This document shows, one piece after another, positions 37,051 to 46,240 of a stretch of DNA of 64,000 nt. The stretch is taken from the NCBI RefSeq assembly GCF_002259485.1, contig NZ_NPGA01000007.1, positions 186,001 to 250,000 on the forward strand, in the 5' to 3' direction. The notes beneath the pieces are model-generated. The model worked only from the letters and a program-made list of their open reading frames with translations, ran no database searches and was not told the origin of the DNA. Position 1 is the first letter of the stretch. Every line of letters begins with the position of its first letter. Position numbers and translations under genes: made by a program. This DNA comes from Rhodococcus sp. 14-1411-2a (GTDB taxonomy: Bacteria; Actinomycetota; Actinomycetes; Mycobacteriales; Mycobacteriaceae).

Positions 37051-37665
37051 CTACGGAGTGGGTAGGTGCTTGGCCAGCGGGAGGTTCCACTTTCGCCACA
37101 GCGCGAGCAGACGCAACCCCGTCGCAAGCAGTGTTCCCACGATCAGACCGACGTTCTCCGGCAGACTCACAGCGTCGGCCAACACGACGGCCGACGCACC
37201 GAGCAGAGCCGGCAGCGCATAGAGGTCGCGGTGCAGCAGCAGCGGAACTTCGTTGACCAGAACGTCTCGGATCACGCCGCCCGCCACGGCCGTCGTCGTG
37301 CCGATGAGAGCTCCGGCCAACGCGCTACCGCCCGAAGCCAAGGCAATGGTCGCGCCGGTCGATGCGAACAGGCCCATCCCGAACGCGTCGAGCACCAGAA
37401 CTCCGCGTCGCACCTTGCCCATCTGCCGATGCGCGACGAACACGACCAACGAGGCCAGGAAGCCGACGGTGAGGTTCGGCCACGTGTCCAGGGACGTCGG
37501 CGGGTGGATGCCGAGCAGCAGATCGCGAATGATGCCACCGCCGATACCCGTCGTGATTCCGACGACGCACACCCCGAACAGATCCAACCGGCGATGTACT
37601 CCGATCAACGCACCGGAGGCCGCGAAGGCCGCGATACCGATCAATCCGAGCACGTCGAGAAGCAT
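37051..37665 (-). CDS. TRIC-type cation channel (UPF0126/YicG) family protein
   Basis: A 204-residue polytopic membrane protein built from two internal repeats. Each contains the family motif: [17 protein letters not shown] near residue 37 and [16 protein letters not shown] near 122. About seven transmembrane helices are visible. Bacterial relatives of TRIC channels conduct monovalent cations; YicG-type members may carry glycine. It ends about 56 bases before the mprA start, so it could read into mprA. Confidence 0.88.
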   Translation of the reverse strand: MLLDVLGLIGIAAFAASGALIGVHRRLDLFGVCVVGITTGIGGGIIRDLLLGIHPPTSLDTWPNLTVGFLASLVVFVAHRQMGKVRRGVLVLDAFGMGLFASTGATIALASGGSALAGALIGTTTAVAGGVIRDVLVNEVPLLLHRDLYALPALLGASAVVLADAVSLPENVGLIVGTLLATGLRLLALWRKWNLPLAKHLPTP

Positions 37666-37777
37666 CGGACCAGCATGTCACGGCGCTGACAGGAATCTGA
37701 CAGTAACATCCGAGGCCTGCCCCAGCATCGGCGAGCAGCTTCGAGTTGTAACCGATGTCAACCCCCAGGAGCACCTC

Positions 37778-38059
37778 ATGCGTATCGGATTCAAGAAAAC
37801 CATCGCCACAGTCGCAGCGGCGGGAGCACTTGCACTCGGTGGCGGCGCGGTCGCCCAAGCCTCCACGGATCGGGCCACGATCCCCGATGTGGCCGGCAGC
37901 TCCGAAAGCGCAGCCTTGGAGGCACTCTCGGATGCCGGTTTCACCAACGTGAGTGTCAACTATGACCGACCCGACGCCATCGTCCTCGGAACCAGCTTTC
38001 AAGCAGGGGCCAAGGTCAACGAAAACGCGTCCATCCTGGTGATCGTCGGACGCGACTAG
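37778..38059 (+). CDS. Small secreted PASTA-domain protein
   Basis: A 93-residue exported protein with a signal peptide to about residue 29 (VAAAGALALGGGAVAQAS), then a single PASTA domain (IPDVAGSSESAALEALSDAGFTNVSVNY, ending ILVIVGRD). PASTA domains bind muropeptides or lipid II in PknB-type kinases and penicillin-binding proteins. A free secreted PASTA unit could act as a cell-wall ligand or decoy. CCAGGAGCACC precedes the ATG. Confidence 0.85.
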   Translation: MRIGFKKTIATVAAAGALALGGGAVAQASTDRATIPDVAGSSESAALEALSDAGFTNVSVNYDRPDAIVLGTSFQAGAKVNENASILVIVGRD

Positions 38060-38167
38060 CTCGCCCGCACCGTCCCGTCGTAACCGGCGGCGGGACTGTC
38101 CGCGTTGTGGTTGCAAGCGATAGTCTCGGTGTGCAGCAGAATTCGCAGAACCGAGGTGAACGAACAA

Positions 38168-39184
38168 GTGCCGATCATCGACAACGCCGTCTACGTGAAC
38201 GGAAAACGCACTGCCAATCCCGAGAGCCTCGATATCACCTTCGAGGTCATGCGCGAGCGGCACGGAATGGCATGGATCGGGTTGTACCGACCTGAGGTCG
38301 CCGAAATCATGGCTGTGGCAGACGAGTTCGGCCTGCACCGGCTCGCCGTCGAGGACGCCATCGCAGCCCACCAGCGGCCGAAACTGGAACGGTACGCCGA
38401 ACAGCTGTTCGTCGTTCTCCGGCCCGCGCGATACGTCGACGAGACCGAAAAGGTCGAATTCGGCGAATTGCACATCTTTCTCGGTCCAGATTTCGTCGTC
38501 ACCATTCGCCACGCCGAATCCCCCGACCTGGCGATGGTGCGAAAGCGCCTCGAAGGATCTCCCGAACTGATCGAACTCGGACCCGAGGCGATCCTTTACG
38601 GCATCCTCGATCAAGTGGTCGACGAGTACGTCCCGGTGGTGACCGGACTGCAGAACGACATCGACGAGATCGAGGATCAGCTGTTCACCGGCGACCCCTC
38701 GGTCTCGCGTCGAATCTATTCGCTTCTCCGTGAAGTGTCCGAATTCGACCGTGCAGCAAAGCCACTCGTCGAAATGATCGAATCGCTCAAGCGAGGATCG
38801 GACAAGTACAACGTGGACGTGGAACTGCAGCGATACCTGCGCGACGTGCACGATCACGCGATCCGCGTCTCCGACCGCATCGAGTCCTTCCGATCCAACC
38901 TGCAGAATGCGTTGACCGTGCACTCGACCATCGTCGCGCAGCAGCAGAACGAAGAGATGCGCAACATGACCGAGGCCAGCCTGGAGCAGAACGAACAGGT
39001 CAAACGCATCTCGTCATGGGGTGCAATTCTTTTCGCACCCTCGCTGATTGCCGCCATCTACGGCATGAACTTCGACGACATGCCGGAATTGAAGTGGCAA
39101 CTCGGCTACCCGATGGCACTGCTCGCCATGGCGATCTGCTCGACTGCACTGTTCGTGGTGTTCAAGCGTCAGAAGTGGTTGTAG
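38168..39184 (+). CDS. corA: CorA-type magnesium/cobalt transporter
   Basis: A 338-residue CorA family channel with a large cytoplasmic alpha/beta and helical funnel domain and two C-terminal transmembrane helices. TM1 ends in the signature YGMNFDDMPE, the selectivity filter. GTG 38168 was chosen because GAGGTGAACGAAC precedes it. A GTG at 38105 would add 21 residues with no homology. It converges on the phosphatase gene, with a palindrome between. Confidence 0.92.
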   Translation: MPIIDNAVYVNGKRTANPESLDITFEVMRERHGMAWIGLYRPEVAEIMAVADEFGLHRLAVEDAIAAHQRPKLERYAEQLFVVLRPARYVDETEKVEFGELHIFLGPDFVVTIRHAESPDLAMVRKRLEGSPELIELGPEAILYGILDQVVDEYVPVVTGLQNDIDEIEDQLFTGDPSVSRRIYSLLREVSEFDRAAKPLVEMIESLKRGSDKYNVDVELQRYLRDVHDHAIRVSDRIESFRSNLQNALTVHSTIVAQQQNEEMRNMTEASLEQNEQVKRISSWGAILFAPSLIAAIYGMNFDDMPELKWQLGYPMALLAMAICSTALFVVFKRQKWL

Positions 39185-39200
39185 TGCGGCTCCGCCGCAT

Positions 39201-39240
39201 GTGAGTGAAACTTCGTAGCAGGGGTCGAAGTTTCACTCAC
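39201..39240 (+). repeat. Dispersed palindromic element, family A, best-preserved copy
   Basis: A perfect 15-bp stem GTGAGTGAAACTTCG (39201-39215) with 39226-39240 and loop TAGCAGGGGT. It lies between the convergent corA and phosphatase stops. Loop similarity with copies at 7213 and 23838 suggests a shared origin rather than independent terminators. Confidence 0.75.
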
Positions 39241-39247
39241 AAGGGTG

Positions 39248-40966
39248 TCAGGACGAACCGAACCTTGGGCCGATCGGGATGTCGCGGGTGAAGGTCAACC
39301 TGTCGAACTCGTTGCCGTATTCGTCGATGGCACCGATCGTCATTCTGCTGGCCGTGATGCCCGGAATGCCCGGCACCACATCGACTCTGACGAACGAGTA
39401 GTTCAGGAATCGCACCCTCGACCAGGTGATGGATTCGGCCGACTTCGTGCCGTCCGGTGCCCAGACGTAGCTGTTGGGAACTGCGGTGTCGGGCAACTCG
39501 TTGCCGCGGTAGCTCACGCCCTCGCCGTCCTGGAACGTGTAGCGGGGACGACCACCACCGCCGACGGTGTAATACACGGTGCCGTCGGTCTTTCCGTCGA
39601 CCATTGCGTTGTCACCGGCGACCCGCGTCGCACGGTTGCCGCGAATGGGATCGGTGCGTTCGAAGACGTGGTTGTGAGCCTGGAGCACCACATCCACCTC
39701 GTACCTGTCGAACAACGCAACCCATGCGTCGCGCACGCCGCCGTCGCTCGCATGCGTCGACGTGGTCGAGTACGCGCAGTGATGGAAGAAGCAGACGATG
39801 AAGTCGATGTTCGGATCGGCACGGTACTTCGCCAATGTCTGCTCCACCCAGGTGTTCTGGGCCCCACCGCTGTACCCGGTATTGGCTTTGATCTCGTAGC
39901 TGACGTCGTTCGCGTCGAGCGAGAGCACCGCGGTGTTGCCGTAGACGAACGAGTACGCCGACGGGCAGCCCTTCGGGCCGTTGCTCGGCTGATCCAGACG
40001 CGCCGCATGGCCGCCGTATCCGTTGGGGCTGTACAGCGCTTCCATGTCATGATTTCCGGTGGCGAACAACCACGGCGCGGTCGACGCACTGGCTTCGATC
40101 GCCTGGAAATAGCCGTCCCAGACGAACGGGTTGAATTTGTCGAATCCCTTCGGCGGCGTCTGTCCGTGCTTCGCGAACTGCGGCGGCAGACCAGCACCGG
40201 ACGGGTCGGCGTACGCGATGTCACCGGCGAGGATGTGGAAGTCCGGGTGCGAGGCCTCGATCTGTCGATTGATGTTGCGCGCGTGCTTGACCGACGGTTC
40301 GTTGTCCGCTTTGTAATACTGGTCGTCGTAGTCGCCGGCCACCAGACCTTCTGGTTGCGAGGGCGTTTCGTCGACGCCCTGATCGCCCATCATCGTGAAC
40401 CTGAACGGTGCGATGCGGCCCGACGGCAGCGCCGGGGATGCGCTGCGAATGTCGCTCACGAAGCCGTCGGCGGTGCGCCAGCGGTAGTAGTGCGGCAACT
40501 TCGGCGTCAGATTGTCGACGGGTACGTGCACGTAGTACTGCTCTGCCGACAGAATTCCGCCGTCGGTCTGCGGCACCTGACTGATCAGGTTGCGCACCTC
40601 GGCCGACGTCGTCGCGCCCAGCGCCGGCGTGGGGCCGTGGTCGAGAAAGACGCCGGTCAGCCCGGGATTGCGTGAGAGCTGAGCCGAGAACCGCAGCTGC
40701 GTCGCCGGGTCGTTTCCGAATCCCATGTGCCGTCCGGCCACGGCCAGCGGAGCGTCCTGCGCATAGGCGGTGCGTGCGAACACCGAATTCCCGACGCCTA
40801 CCGCGGCGGCCGTCGCGGCCGCTCCCACCAGGAAGTTTCGGCGACTGACGGGGTGTCGCCGCAGGAACGACCGATGCCAATCGTGTTGCTCGGCCATGGT
40901 CATGTTCTCGGCGAGCGTGCCCGGGATGCCGGTTGCGACGGTCTCGCCTGCGGGATTGAGCGTCAT
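39248..40966 (-). CDS. Tat-exported purple acid phosphatase-like metallophosphoesterase
   Basis: A 572-residue exported phosphoesterase. The twin-arginine signal is SRRNFLVGAAATAAAVG (near residues 42-58). A fibronectin-like domain (about 75-180) follows, then the metallophosphatase domain with MMGDQG, LAGDIAYAD, the GNHD motif, VCFFHH and QAHNHVFER metal sites. It probably releases phosphate from extracellular esters. The ATG at 40966 may be replaced by internal ATGs near residue 22 or 24. It follows rtcB after a 163-base gap with a repeat. Confidence 0.9.
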   Translation of the reverse strand: MTLNPAGETVATGIPGTLAENMTMAEQHDWHRSFLRRHPVSRRNFLVGAAATAAAVGVGNSVFARTAYAQDAPLAVAGRHMGFGNDPATQLRFSAQLSRNPGLTGVFLDHGPTPALGATTSAEVRNLISQVPQTDGGILSAEQYYVHVPVDNLTPKLPHYYRWRTADGFVSDIRSASPALPSGRIAPFRFTMMGDQGVDETPSQPEGLVAGDYDDQYYKADNEPSVKHARNINRQIEASHPDFHILAGDIAYADPSGAGLPPQFAKHGQTPPKGFDKFNPFVWDGYFQAIEASASTAPWLFATGNHDMEALYSPNGYGGHAARLDQPSNGPKGCPSAYSFVYGNTAVLSLDANDVSYEIKANTGYSGGAQNTWVEQTLAKYRADPNIDFIVCFFHHCAYSTTSTHASDGGVRDAWVALFDRYEVDVVLQAHNHVFERTDPIRGNRATRVAGDNAMVDGKTDGTVYYTVGGGGRPRYTFQDGEGVSYRGNELPDTAVPNSYVWAPDGTKSAESITWSRVRFLNYSFVRVDVVPGIPGITASRMTIGAIDEYGNEFDRLTFTRDIPIGPRFGSS

Positions 40967-41070
40967 GACTCGATCGTGGCGGTGACGCCCGCTCTATCCG
41001 TTAACCAAGCGAAGCACTTGAGTGAACAGCACGAGAACACCGATGCACAACGGGACGAACGAGGACAATC

Positions 41071-41121
41071 CCGTCGTGCATGGAAACTCGTGACCTACTA
41101 CGAAATTCCACGCACGACGGG
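41071..41121 (-). repeat. Dispersed palindromic element, family A, diverged copy
   Basis: Outer arms CCCGTCGTGC (41071-41080) and GCACGACGGG (41112-41121) pair perfectly. The interior, read on the minus strand, contains TTTCGTAGTAGGTCACGAG, the family A core. It lies just beyond the rtcB stop on the minus strand and probably serves as its terminator. Confidence 0.6.
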
Positions 41122-41129
41122 AGCTGAAC

Positions 41130-42311
41130 TCAGGTCCCCTTGACGTTGAGGATCTGCCTCAGTTCGTGCTCGATGCTCACCAGGTCGCGGGCGTCCTCCA
41201 TCACGACATCGATCGACTTGTAGGCGTCGGGAATCTCGTCGATGAAGTCGGCACTGTCGCGAAACTCGATCCCCTTCATCCGCTCCTGCAGGTTCTCGTG
41301 GGTGAACCGCTTCCTGGCCTCGGTCCGCGAGAACTGCCGACCGGCACCGTGAGGAGCCGAGCGAAGGCCGGCCCGCGAGCCCTTACCGACGACCACGTAC
41401 GAGCGCGTTCCCATCGAGCCCGGAATGATCGCCTTGACACCCTCGTGTGCGTCCACTGCACCTTTACGGGTGAGCCACACGTCCTTGTGCGCGTGCGTTT
41501 CCTTCACCGTGTAGTTGTGATGGCAATTGATCCGCTCGACCTCGCGATGGTCGTCGGTTCCCATCCACTCGGCGAACACCGCACCGAACCGGTCCATCAT
41601 CTCGGCACGGTTCAGGTACGCGAACCGCTGCGCCCACTTCAGGTCTCGGATGTACTTCCCGAATTCGGGTGAGCTCTCGGGCAGATACGCCAAGTCCTTG
41701 TTGGGCAACGCGATCCACCACTGCGCACACAGACGCTGTGCGACCGCGATGTGCTTCTTGGCGATCTTGTTGCCGACGCCCCTCGACCCACTGTGCAGAA
41801 ACAGCCACACCCGATCGGTTTCGTCGAGGCACAGCTCGATGAAGTGGTTGCCGCCGCCCAACGAACCGAGCTGCTCACGCCACTGCGGTGAGTGGTTCAG
41901 CTCGACACCGTCCTTGGCCGCCAACTCCTCGAGTTCGAGCAACTTTGGCGCGGTGAAATCCCACCGGTCGACGCCGACGTTGTAGTTGCCGGGCGAGAGA
42001 GGGATGCTTGCCTCGATGGCGAGTCGCAGGTCCGTAAGATTACGGCCATCGACGTCGTCGAGTATGAATTCCGTTCGGACACCGATCATTCCGCAGCCGA
42101 TATCGACACCGACGGCGGCCGGAATGACAGCACCCAGCGTAGGAATCACTGTTCCTACGGCGCTTCCCATACCGCTGTGGGCGTCGGGCATCAGCGCGAC
42201 GTGCGGATGCACGAACGGCATCGACGCTGTTTCACGGGCCTGCTCGAGAGTCTTGTCTTCGAGCTGTGAAGCCCAATTGAGCAAACGCAAGCCCACCTTG
42301 TTCGGGGGCAT
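41130..42311 (-). CDS. rtcB: RNA-splicing ligase RtcB
   Basis: A 393-residue RNA ligase joining 2',3'-cyclic phosphate or 3'-phosphate ends to 5'-OH ends through a GMP-histidine intermediate. Features are HPHVALMPDAHSGMGSAVG near residue 34, VGVDIGCGMIGVRT (metal Cys), LGGGNHFIELC, HSGSRGVGN, and the guanylylation region GAVDAHEGVKAIIPGSMGTRSYVV with APHGAGR near the end. It repairs stress-cleaved RNA. No archease or RtcA is adjacent. Confidence 0.94.
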   Translation of the reverse strand: MPPNKVGLRLLNWASQLEDKTLEQARETASMPFVHPHVALMPDAHSGMGSAVGTVIPTLGAVIPAAVGVDIGCGMIGVRTEFILDDVDGRNLTDLRLAIEASIPLSPGNYNVGVDRWDFTAPKLLELEELAAKDGVELNHSPQWREQLGSLGGGNHFIELCLDETDRVWLFLHSGSRGVGNKIAKKHIAVAQRLCAQWWIALPNKDLAYLPESSPEFGKYIRDLKWAQRFAYLNRAEMMDRFGAVFAEWMGTDDHREVERINCHHNYTVKETHAHKDVWLTRKGAVDAHEGVKAIIPGSMGTRSYVVVGKGSRAGLRSAPHGAGRQFSRTEARKRFTHENLQERMKGIEFRDSADFIDEIPDAYKSIDVVMEDARDLVSIEHELRQILNVKGT

Positions 42312-42629
42312 GATGTTTCCTTTCTGCCCCCTTGCACAAGAGGGCGCTATTCGATGGGTCGATTCACGAGCGGAGCTTGTTTACCGCAGAGAGCGGCGCA
42401 TCCCTCCGGTGAATACGCGCGCAGCACAAGGCCCGTACCTGCCCTCGTGTCGAGAGCGGCACCAGACAGAACGGTTGCGCGCATGACGAGGACCCTATCG
42501 AGCGAAACCATGCCCACGCGAGCGAATTATTCGAAACGTAGTGGGACTGAATGCACAGAAGTGCCATGCGCGGACGGGATCCCGTCGCTGAGGCCCGATA
42601 GTGTGCAAACCTGCCCACATCGCCGGGAC
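42312..42629. other. Region upstream of rtcB without a gene
   Basis: About 320 bases with no plausible coding frame. An 11-bp palindrome CGAATTATTCG lies at 42523-42533. I looked for a tRNA-like fold, as RtcB loci may carry one, and found none that closes. Confidence 0.5.
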
Positions 42630-43688
42630 CTACACTCCCCCACCGAATGCGAGTCCCAGTAGATACGTCGCCCCAGCCGCGCCGTAGCCGATGGCCAACT
42701 GTCGCAGTGCACGTTTGACCGGTGGCCCGCCGCTGAGCAGTCCCACCACCAAGCCGGTACAGATCAATGCGATTCCGACGAGGACGGCGGCAACGGCAAG
42801 TGCCACATAGCCTTCGAGGCCGAACAGATACGGCAGCACCGGGATGACCGCACCGGAGGCGAAGAAGCAGAAACTGGCCGCGGCGGCACCGAGGCCGGTT
42901 CCGATGGACTCGTGCTGATCGACGTCGGGGGCCATCTCGTCGGCAGGTAGTACTCGCAGCACTTCGGCGGCTTTGGCGTCGGCTTCCTCGTGGGTCATGC
43001 CCCGCGCCCGGTAGACCAGCGCCAGTTCGTTGGCGTCGACGTCGAGGTGTTGGACGGCATCGCGCGCGGCACTGTCCGGGGACGACGCCTCGAGCAGTTC
43101 CCGTTGCGAGCGGACCGAGACGTACTCGCCCGCGCCCATCGACAGCGCGCCGGCGAGCAGTCCTGCCAGTCCTGTGACGAGAACGATCTGATTGGACACA
43201 CCGGATCCGCTGATACCGAGCACCAGAGCCAGGTTGCTCACCAAGCCGTCGTTGGCACCGAACACTGCGGCCCGGAACGTGCCGGACAGTCGATTGCGAC
43301 CGCGAGCTGCCAGCGCCCTGATCACCTCGGCATGGATCTGCTCGTCGGCCGTCATGGCGTCGGTGGCATCGGAGTCGGTGGCATACGGAGAGCGCGTTTC
43401 GGCGCGCTGCGCCAATGCGAGCACGAACACCGACCCGAACCGACGCGCCAGCACACCGAGGATGCGGGTGCGGATGTCGCCCTTGAGCGGCATGCCGACC
43501 CGCTCGCCCAGCAGGTTTCGCCAATGCTGCTCGTGGCGGCCCTCTGCATCGGCGAGTGCGAGCAATATCTCGCGTTCCTCGCCGACGCGTCGACCTGCCA
43601 GATCGCGATAGACGGCAGCCTCGGCCCGCTCGTCGGCGAGATACTGCCGCCACCGCTTCACATCTCGCGCACTGGGTCCGTCGTTCAT
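42630..43688 (-). CDS. Ferritin-like/VIT1-CCC1 fusion protein (MbfA-type iron or manganese transporter)
   Basis: A 352-residue protein. The N-terminal 130 residues are a ferritin-like four-helix domain with carboxylate/His ligands (LADERAEAAVYRDLA, EGRHEQHW, ADEQIHAEVI). The rest is a VIT1/CCC1 membrane domain with five helices (FGANDGLVSNLALVLGISG at the start). MbfA-type fusions export iron and protect from peroxide. It starts 26 bases after the L32 gene of the zinc cluster, but the ATG is seven bases after TATCTT, so it may have its own leaderless promoter. Confidence 0.88.
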   Translation of the reverse strand: MNDGPSARDVKRWRQYLADERAEAAVYRDLAGRRVGEEREILLALADAEGRHEQHWRNLLGERVGMPLKGDIRTRILGVLARRFGSVFVLALAQRAETRSPYATDSDATDAMTADEQIHAEVIRALAARGRNRLSGTFRAAVFGANDGLVSNLALVLGISGSGVSNQIVLVTGLAGLLAGALSMGAGEYVSVRSQRELLEASSPDSAARDAVQHLDVDANELALVYRARGMTHEEADAKAAEVLRVLPADEMAPDVDQHESIGTGLGAAAASFCFFASGAVIPVLPYLFGLEGYVALAVAAVLVGIALICTGLVVGLLSGGPPVKRALRQLAIGYGAAGATYLLGLAFGGGV

Positions 43689-43714
43689 GAAAGTGAAGAT
43701 AGACCCGTGGAGGG

Positions 43715-43882
43715 TCAGCTCGGGTCGTACACCCCGGTCTGTACTGCTTTGACCAATCTCCGTGGCACTCGGAACTCTCGACCTTGGAACCGCACGGTCA
43801 CCAGATCGGGAGCAACGGCTTTCCACTGCGCACGACGGCTCCTGGTGTTCGAGCGCGACATCTTTCTCTTCGGAACAGCCAT
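43715..43882 (-). CDS. rpmF: 50S ribosomal protein L32, zinc-independent form
   Basis: A 55-residue ribosomal protein: [20 protein letters not shown] at the start, then [17 protein letters not shown]. It has no cysteines, so it is the zinc-free form. It follows the L31 gene after a 3-base gap. Co-location with other cysteine-free ribosomal proteins indicates expression under zinc limitation. Confidence 0.93.
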   Translation of the reverse strand: MAVPKRKMSRSNTRSRRAQWKAVAPDLVTVRFQGREFRVPRRLVKAVQTGVYDPS

Positions 43883-43885
43883 GAT

Positions 43886-44146
43886 TCAGGCGTCCTTTCG
43901 GCTTCGTCGACCGTAACGCTTCTCGAATTTCTCGACGCGTCCCTGCGTGTCCATCACGCGGGCGGCTCCGGTCCAGAAGGGGTGCGATTCGGACGAGACG
44001 TCGACGACGATCAGCGGGTAGGTGTTGCCGTCTTCCCATTCGGTCTCGCGCGCGGACGTGACGGTGGACCTGGTGAGAAACCTGTTACCGGTGCTCGAAT
44101 CCTGGAACACGACCGGGTGGTAGTCGGGGTGGATGCCTGGTTTCAT
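43886..44146 (-). CDS. rpmE2: 50S ribosomal protein L31 type B (zinc-independent)
   Basis: An 86-residue type B L31: [20 protein letters not shown], then SHPFWTG and [11 protein letters not shown]. It lacks the CxxC pairs of the zinc-binding form. Its ATG overlaps the stop of the COG0523 gene (ATGA). It replaces zinc-bound L31 on ribosomes when zinc is short, freeing the metal. Confidence 0.95.
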   Translation of the reverse strand: MKPGIHPDYHPVVFQDSSTGNRFLTRSTVTSARETEWEDGNTYPLIVVDVSSESHPFWTGAARVMDTQGRVEKFEKRYGRRSRKDA

Positions 44147-45405
44147 TCTGTAGCCTCTCGTGATTGTTCTGCGTACGGGGATTCACTGCTGTCGCAGGGG
44201 TCTTCGTGCCACTGGCCGAACGGATCGGTCCAGCCGGACCACGCCGAGGGGTCCGTCATCTCGTCGTCGGATACCAACGCCCACTGCAGGGTTCGGTCGA
44301 TCTCGGTGGGGTCGGCCTCGTGCACGAGGACCACCAGAGAGGTGTCACGGTCGCCGAACGTCTCGTCCCATCGCAGCGCCGCCATTGCCCGACGGGTGGC
44401 GTCGACGCGGTCCTGTTGCTCCGGTTCCATTGCGGCAAGCCACTTTTCGGCGCTCGCAACACGAAGACCGCCGCCTGCCGATTCGATCCACAGCGCTTCG
44501 TCGGGCTGAGTGGCGACCCACGCCCGCCCTCGTGCGGTCACGACGCCGTCGAGCAGCACGTCGATGGCCTCGTGCAATCGCTCGGGATGGAACGGCCGCG
44601 TTGCGGTGAACTCGACCAGGGTGACGCCGCAGTCGACGGCCAGCGGCGGCTGACCGCGCAGCAGTGGCGAATGCGCGTCGGTGATCGCGCCGCGACGGGC
44701 ATCGGCGGGCACGGACGCGAGAAGCGCTGGGGCGTCGACCATTGCGTCCCGGGACACCCAGACGACGGGCGCATTCGGTGCCAGCCGCGCGAGGACGGCA
44801 GCAAGCCGGGCCCGCTCCCACGCGTCGACGTCCGGGCCCGCGGTGACGACGAGCGCATCGGCGTAGTCGACCTGCCCCACCACCAACTGCGCGACGGTTC
44901 GGTCGTCGTCCCCACTGGCGACGATCCCTCGGTCGGCCATGGCGTCGTCGCCGGTGGCGTCGGCCAGCCAGGTTGCGGCATCGAGGCAGTCGACTACTGC
45001 CTCGATGCGGACGTCACGCGAGGCCGGGCCGTCGATCTGCCCGACGACACCCGCCACGACGACGTTGTCCACGGCCCAGCACAGCGCCTCGGGCTCGAGC
45101 GCGGGGTCCATGGCGAGCACGATGCGATCGACGTTGCTGCGAGCGGACAGTGCGCGCAGCAGCGGCAGCAGATCCTCCCGAAGCGTGCACGAGACGCATC
45201 CGTGCGCCAGCTCCAGAATGGTCTCGCGCGGGTTCTCCCCCAGTACGGAGAGTGTGCGACGCACGACACCTTCGGCGACGCGGCTCAGATCGTGGCGGAC
45301 CGCTACTGTCCCCGGCGCGAGCAGCGATGTCACGACTGCGTCCATGGCTCCGGTCCAGCCGGAGACGAGGACCATCGGGGTTCGATCGTCCGGTGAGTTG
45401 TTCAC
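44143..45405 (-). CDS. COG0523 (CobW/P47K-like) protein with degenerate P-loop, zinc-starvation operon
   Basis: A 420-residue COG0523 relative similar to mycobacterial Rv0106. The expected Walker A GxxGxGKT is replaced by [11 protein letters not shown] (near residues 15-25), so GTPase activity is doubtful. The metal motif is GCVSC (one Cys fewer than CxCC). The C-terminal CobW_C domain is present ([15 protein letters not shown]). GTG 45405 is chosen because AAGAAGG precedes it. It heads the rpmE2-rpmF arm, and a Zur-type box lies 16 bases upstream. It may be related to mycobacterial ribosome-hibernation factor Mrf, an uncertain link. Confidence 0.85.
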   Translation of the reverse strand: MNNSPDDRTPMVLVSGWTGAMDAVVTSLLAPGTVAVRHDLSRVAEGVVRRTLSVLGENPRETILELAHGCVSCTLREDLLPLLRALSARSNVDRIVLAMDPALEPEALCWAVDNVVVAGVVGQIDGPASRDVRIEAVVDCLDAATWLADATGDDAMADRGIVASGDDDRTVAQLVVGQVDYADALVVTAGPDVDAWERARLAAVLARLAPNAPVVWVSRDAMVDAPALLASVPADARRGAITDAHSPLLRGQPPLAVDCGVTLVEFTATRPFHPERLHEAIDVLLDGVVTARGRAWVATQPDEALWIESAGGGLRVASAEKWLAAMEPEQQDRVDATRRAMAALRWDETFGDRDTSLVVLVHEADPTEIDRTLQWALVSDDEMTDPSAWSGWTDPFGQWHEDPCDSSESPYAEQSREATE

Positions 45406-45420
45406 GAGCACCCTTCTTCT

Positions 45421-45437
45421 CGACAACGATTGTCATT
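45421..45437. promoter_or_regulatory. Zur-type box 1 (COG0523 arm)
   Basis: CGACAACGATTGTCATT, containing the inverted repeat GACAA-CGA-TTGTC. It lies 16 bases before the COG0523 start. The same core recurs 55 bases away at box 2. Context (zinc-independent ribosomal proteins on both sides) points to Zur. Confidence 0.75.
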
Positions 45438-45475
45438 CTCTGAGGATGCACGCTACATTCGAGATCACGCTTTGT

Positions 45476-45492
45476 CGAAAACGATTGTCATA
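45476..45492. promoter_or_regulatory. Zur-type box 2 (rpmB2 arm)
   Basis: CGAAAACGATTGTCATA, sharing ACGATTGTCAT with box 1. It overlaps a -10-like CATAAT (45489-45494) 19 bases before the rpmB2 start, as expected for repression when zinc is present. Confidence 0.75.
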
Positions 45493-45512
45493 ATGGAAAG
45501 AAAGGAGTGCTC

Positions 45513-45749
45513 GTGTCCGCGCACTGCCAAGTCACCGGCCGCACCCCCGGCTTCGGAAAATCCGTCTCGCACTCCCACGTGCGAACCAGCCGTAGGTGGG
45601 ACCCCAACATCCAACGCAAGACGTACTACGCACCCAGCCTCGGCCGACGCGTCACTCTCACGCTCTCGGCCAAGGGCATCAAGACCATCGACCGCGACGG
45701 CATCGATGCCGTCGTCGCCAAGATCCGCGCACGTGGGGAGAAGATCTGA
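45513..45749 (+). CDS. rpmB2: 50S ribosomal protein L28, zinc-independent form
   Basis: A 78-residue L28 ([20 protein letters not shown] at the start, ending [12 protein letters not shown]). Only one cysteine remains of the four that bind zinc in the other form. GTG 45513 follows AAAGGAG by five bases. It is the first gene of the rightward arm, and its stop overlaps the L33 start (TGATG). Confidence 0.93.
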   Translation: MSAHCQVTGRTPGFGKSVSHSHVRTSRRWDPNIQRKTYYAPSLGRRVTLTLSAKGIKTIDRDGIDAVVAKIRARGEKI

Positions 45750-45916
45750 TGGGCAAGAGCACGGACGTCCGTCCGATCGTCAAGCTGAAGTCGACCGCGG
45801 GGACCGGCTACACCTACGTCACTCGCAAGAACCGTCGCAACGATCCCGATCGACTGGTGATGAAGAAGTACGACCCGGTCGTGCGCAAGCACGTCGATTT
45901 CCGAGAGGAGCGGTAG
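45749..45916 (+). CDS. rpmG2: 50S ribosomal protein L33, zinc-independent form
   Basis: A 55-residue L33: [20 protein letters not shown] and a C-terminal [15 protein letters not shown]. It has no cysteines. It is translationally coupled to rpmB2 by a shared base and followed by rpsN2 after two bases. Confidence 0.95.
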   Translation: MGKSTDVRPIVKLKSTAGTGYTYVTRKNRRNDPDRLVMKKYDPVVRKHVDFREER

Positions 45917-45918
45917 CC

Positions 45919-46224
45919 GTGGCGAAGAAGTCGAAGATCGCCAAGAACGAACAGCGCAAGGTCGTCGTCGCCCGGTGGGCAACCCGTCGCGCCGAGCTCA
46001 AGGAGACCATCCGCAGGCCCTCGAGCAGCGACTCCGAGCGCGCACAGGCCCAAGCAGCACTGCAGCGTCTGCCGCGCGATTCGAGTCCGGTACGATTACG
46101 CAATCGTGACGCTGCGGATGGACGTCCGCGCGGTTATCTACGGAAATTCGGGCTGTCCCGCGTGAAAATGCGCGAGATGGCTCACCGTGGGGAGCTGCCA
46201 GGCGTCCACAAGTCGAGCTGGTAA
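45919..46224 (+). CDS. rpsN2: 30S ribosomal protein S14, zinc-independent long form
   Basis: A 101-residue S14 ([20 protein letters not shown] at the start, ending [25 protein letters not shown]). The long, cysteine-free form replaces the short zinc-ribbon S14 under zinc limitation. GTG start with GAGAGGAG upstream, inside the end of rpmG2. Confidence 0.95.
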   Translation: MAKKSKIAKNEQRKVVVARWATRRAELKETIRRPSSSDSERAQAQAALQRLPRDSSPVRLRNRDAADGRPRGYLRKFGLSRVKMREMAHRGELPGVHKSSW

Positions 46225-46240
46225 AGGGAAAAGGTTTCAG

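Noticed and set aside
39245-40675. A 476-codon plus-strand frame opposite the phosphatase
   Set aside because: Arg/Val/Gly-rich shadow with no motifs. The minus-strand gene has a Tat signal and complete metal sites.
42312-42629. Possible tRNA-like RNA ahead of rtcB
   Set aside because: No cloverleaf closes and no T-arm consensus is present.
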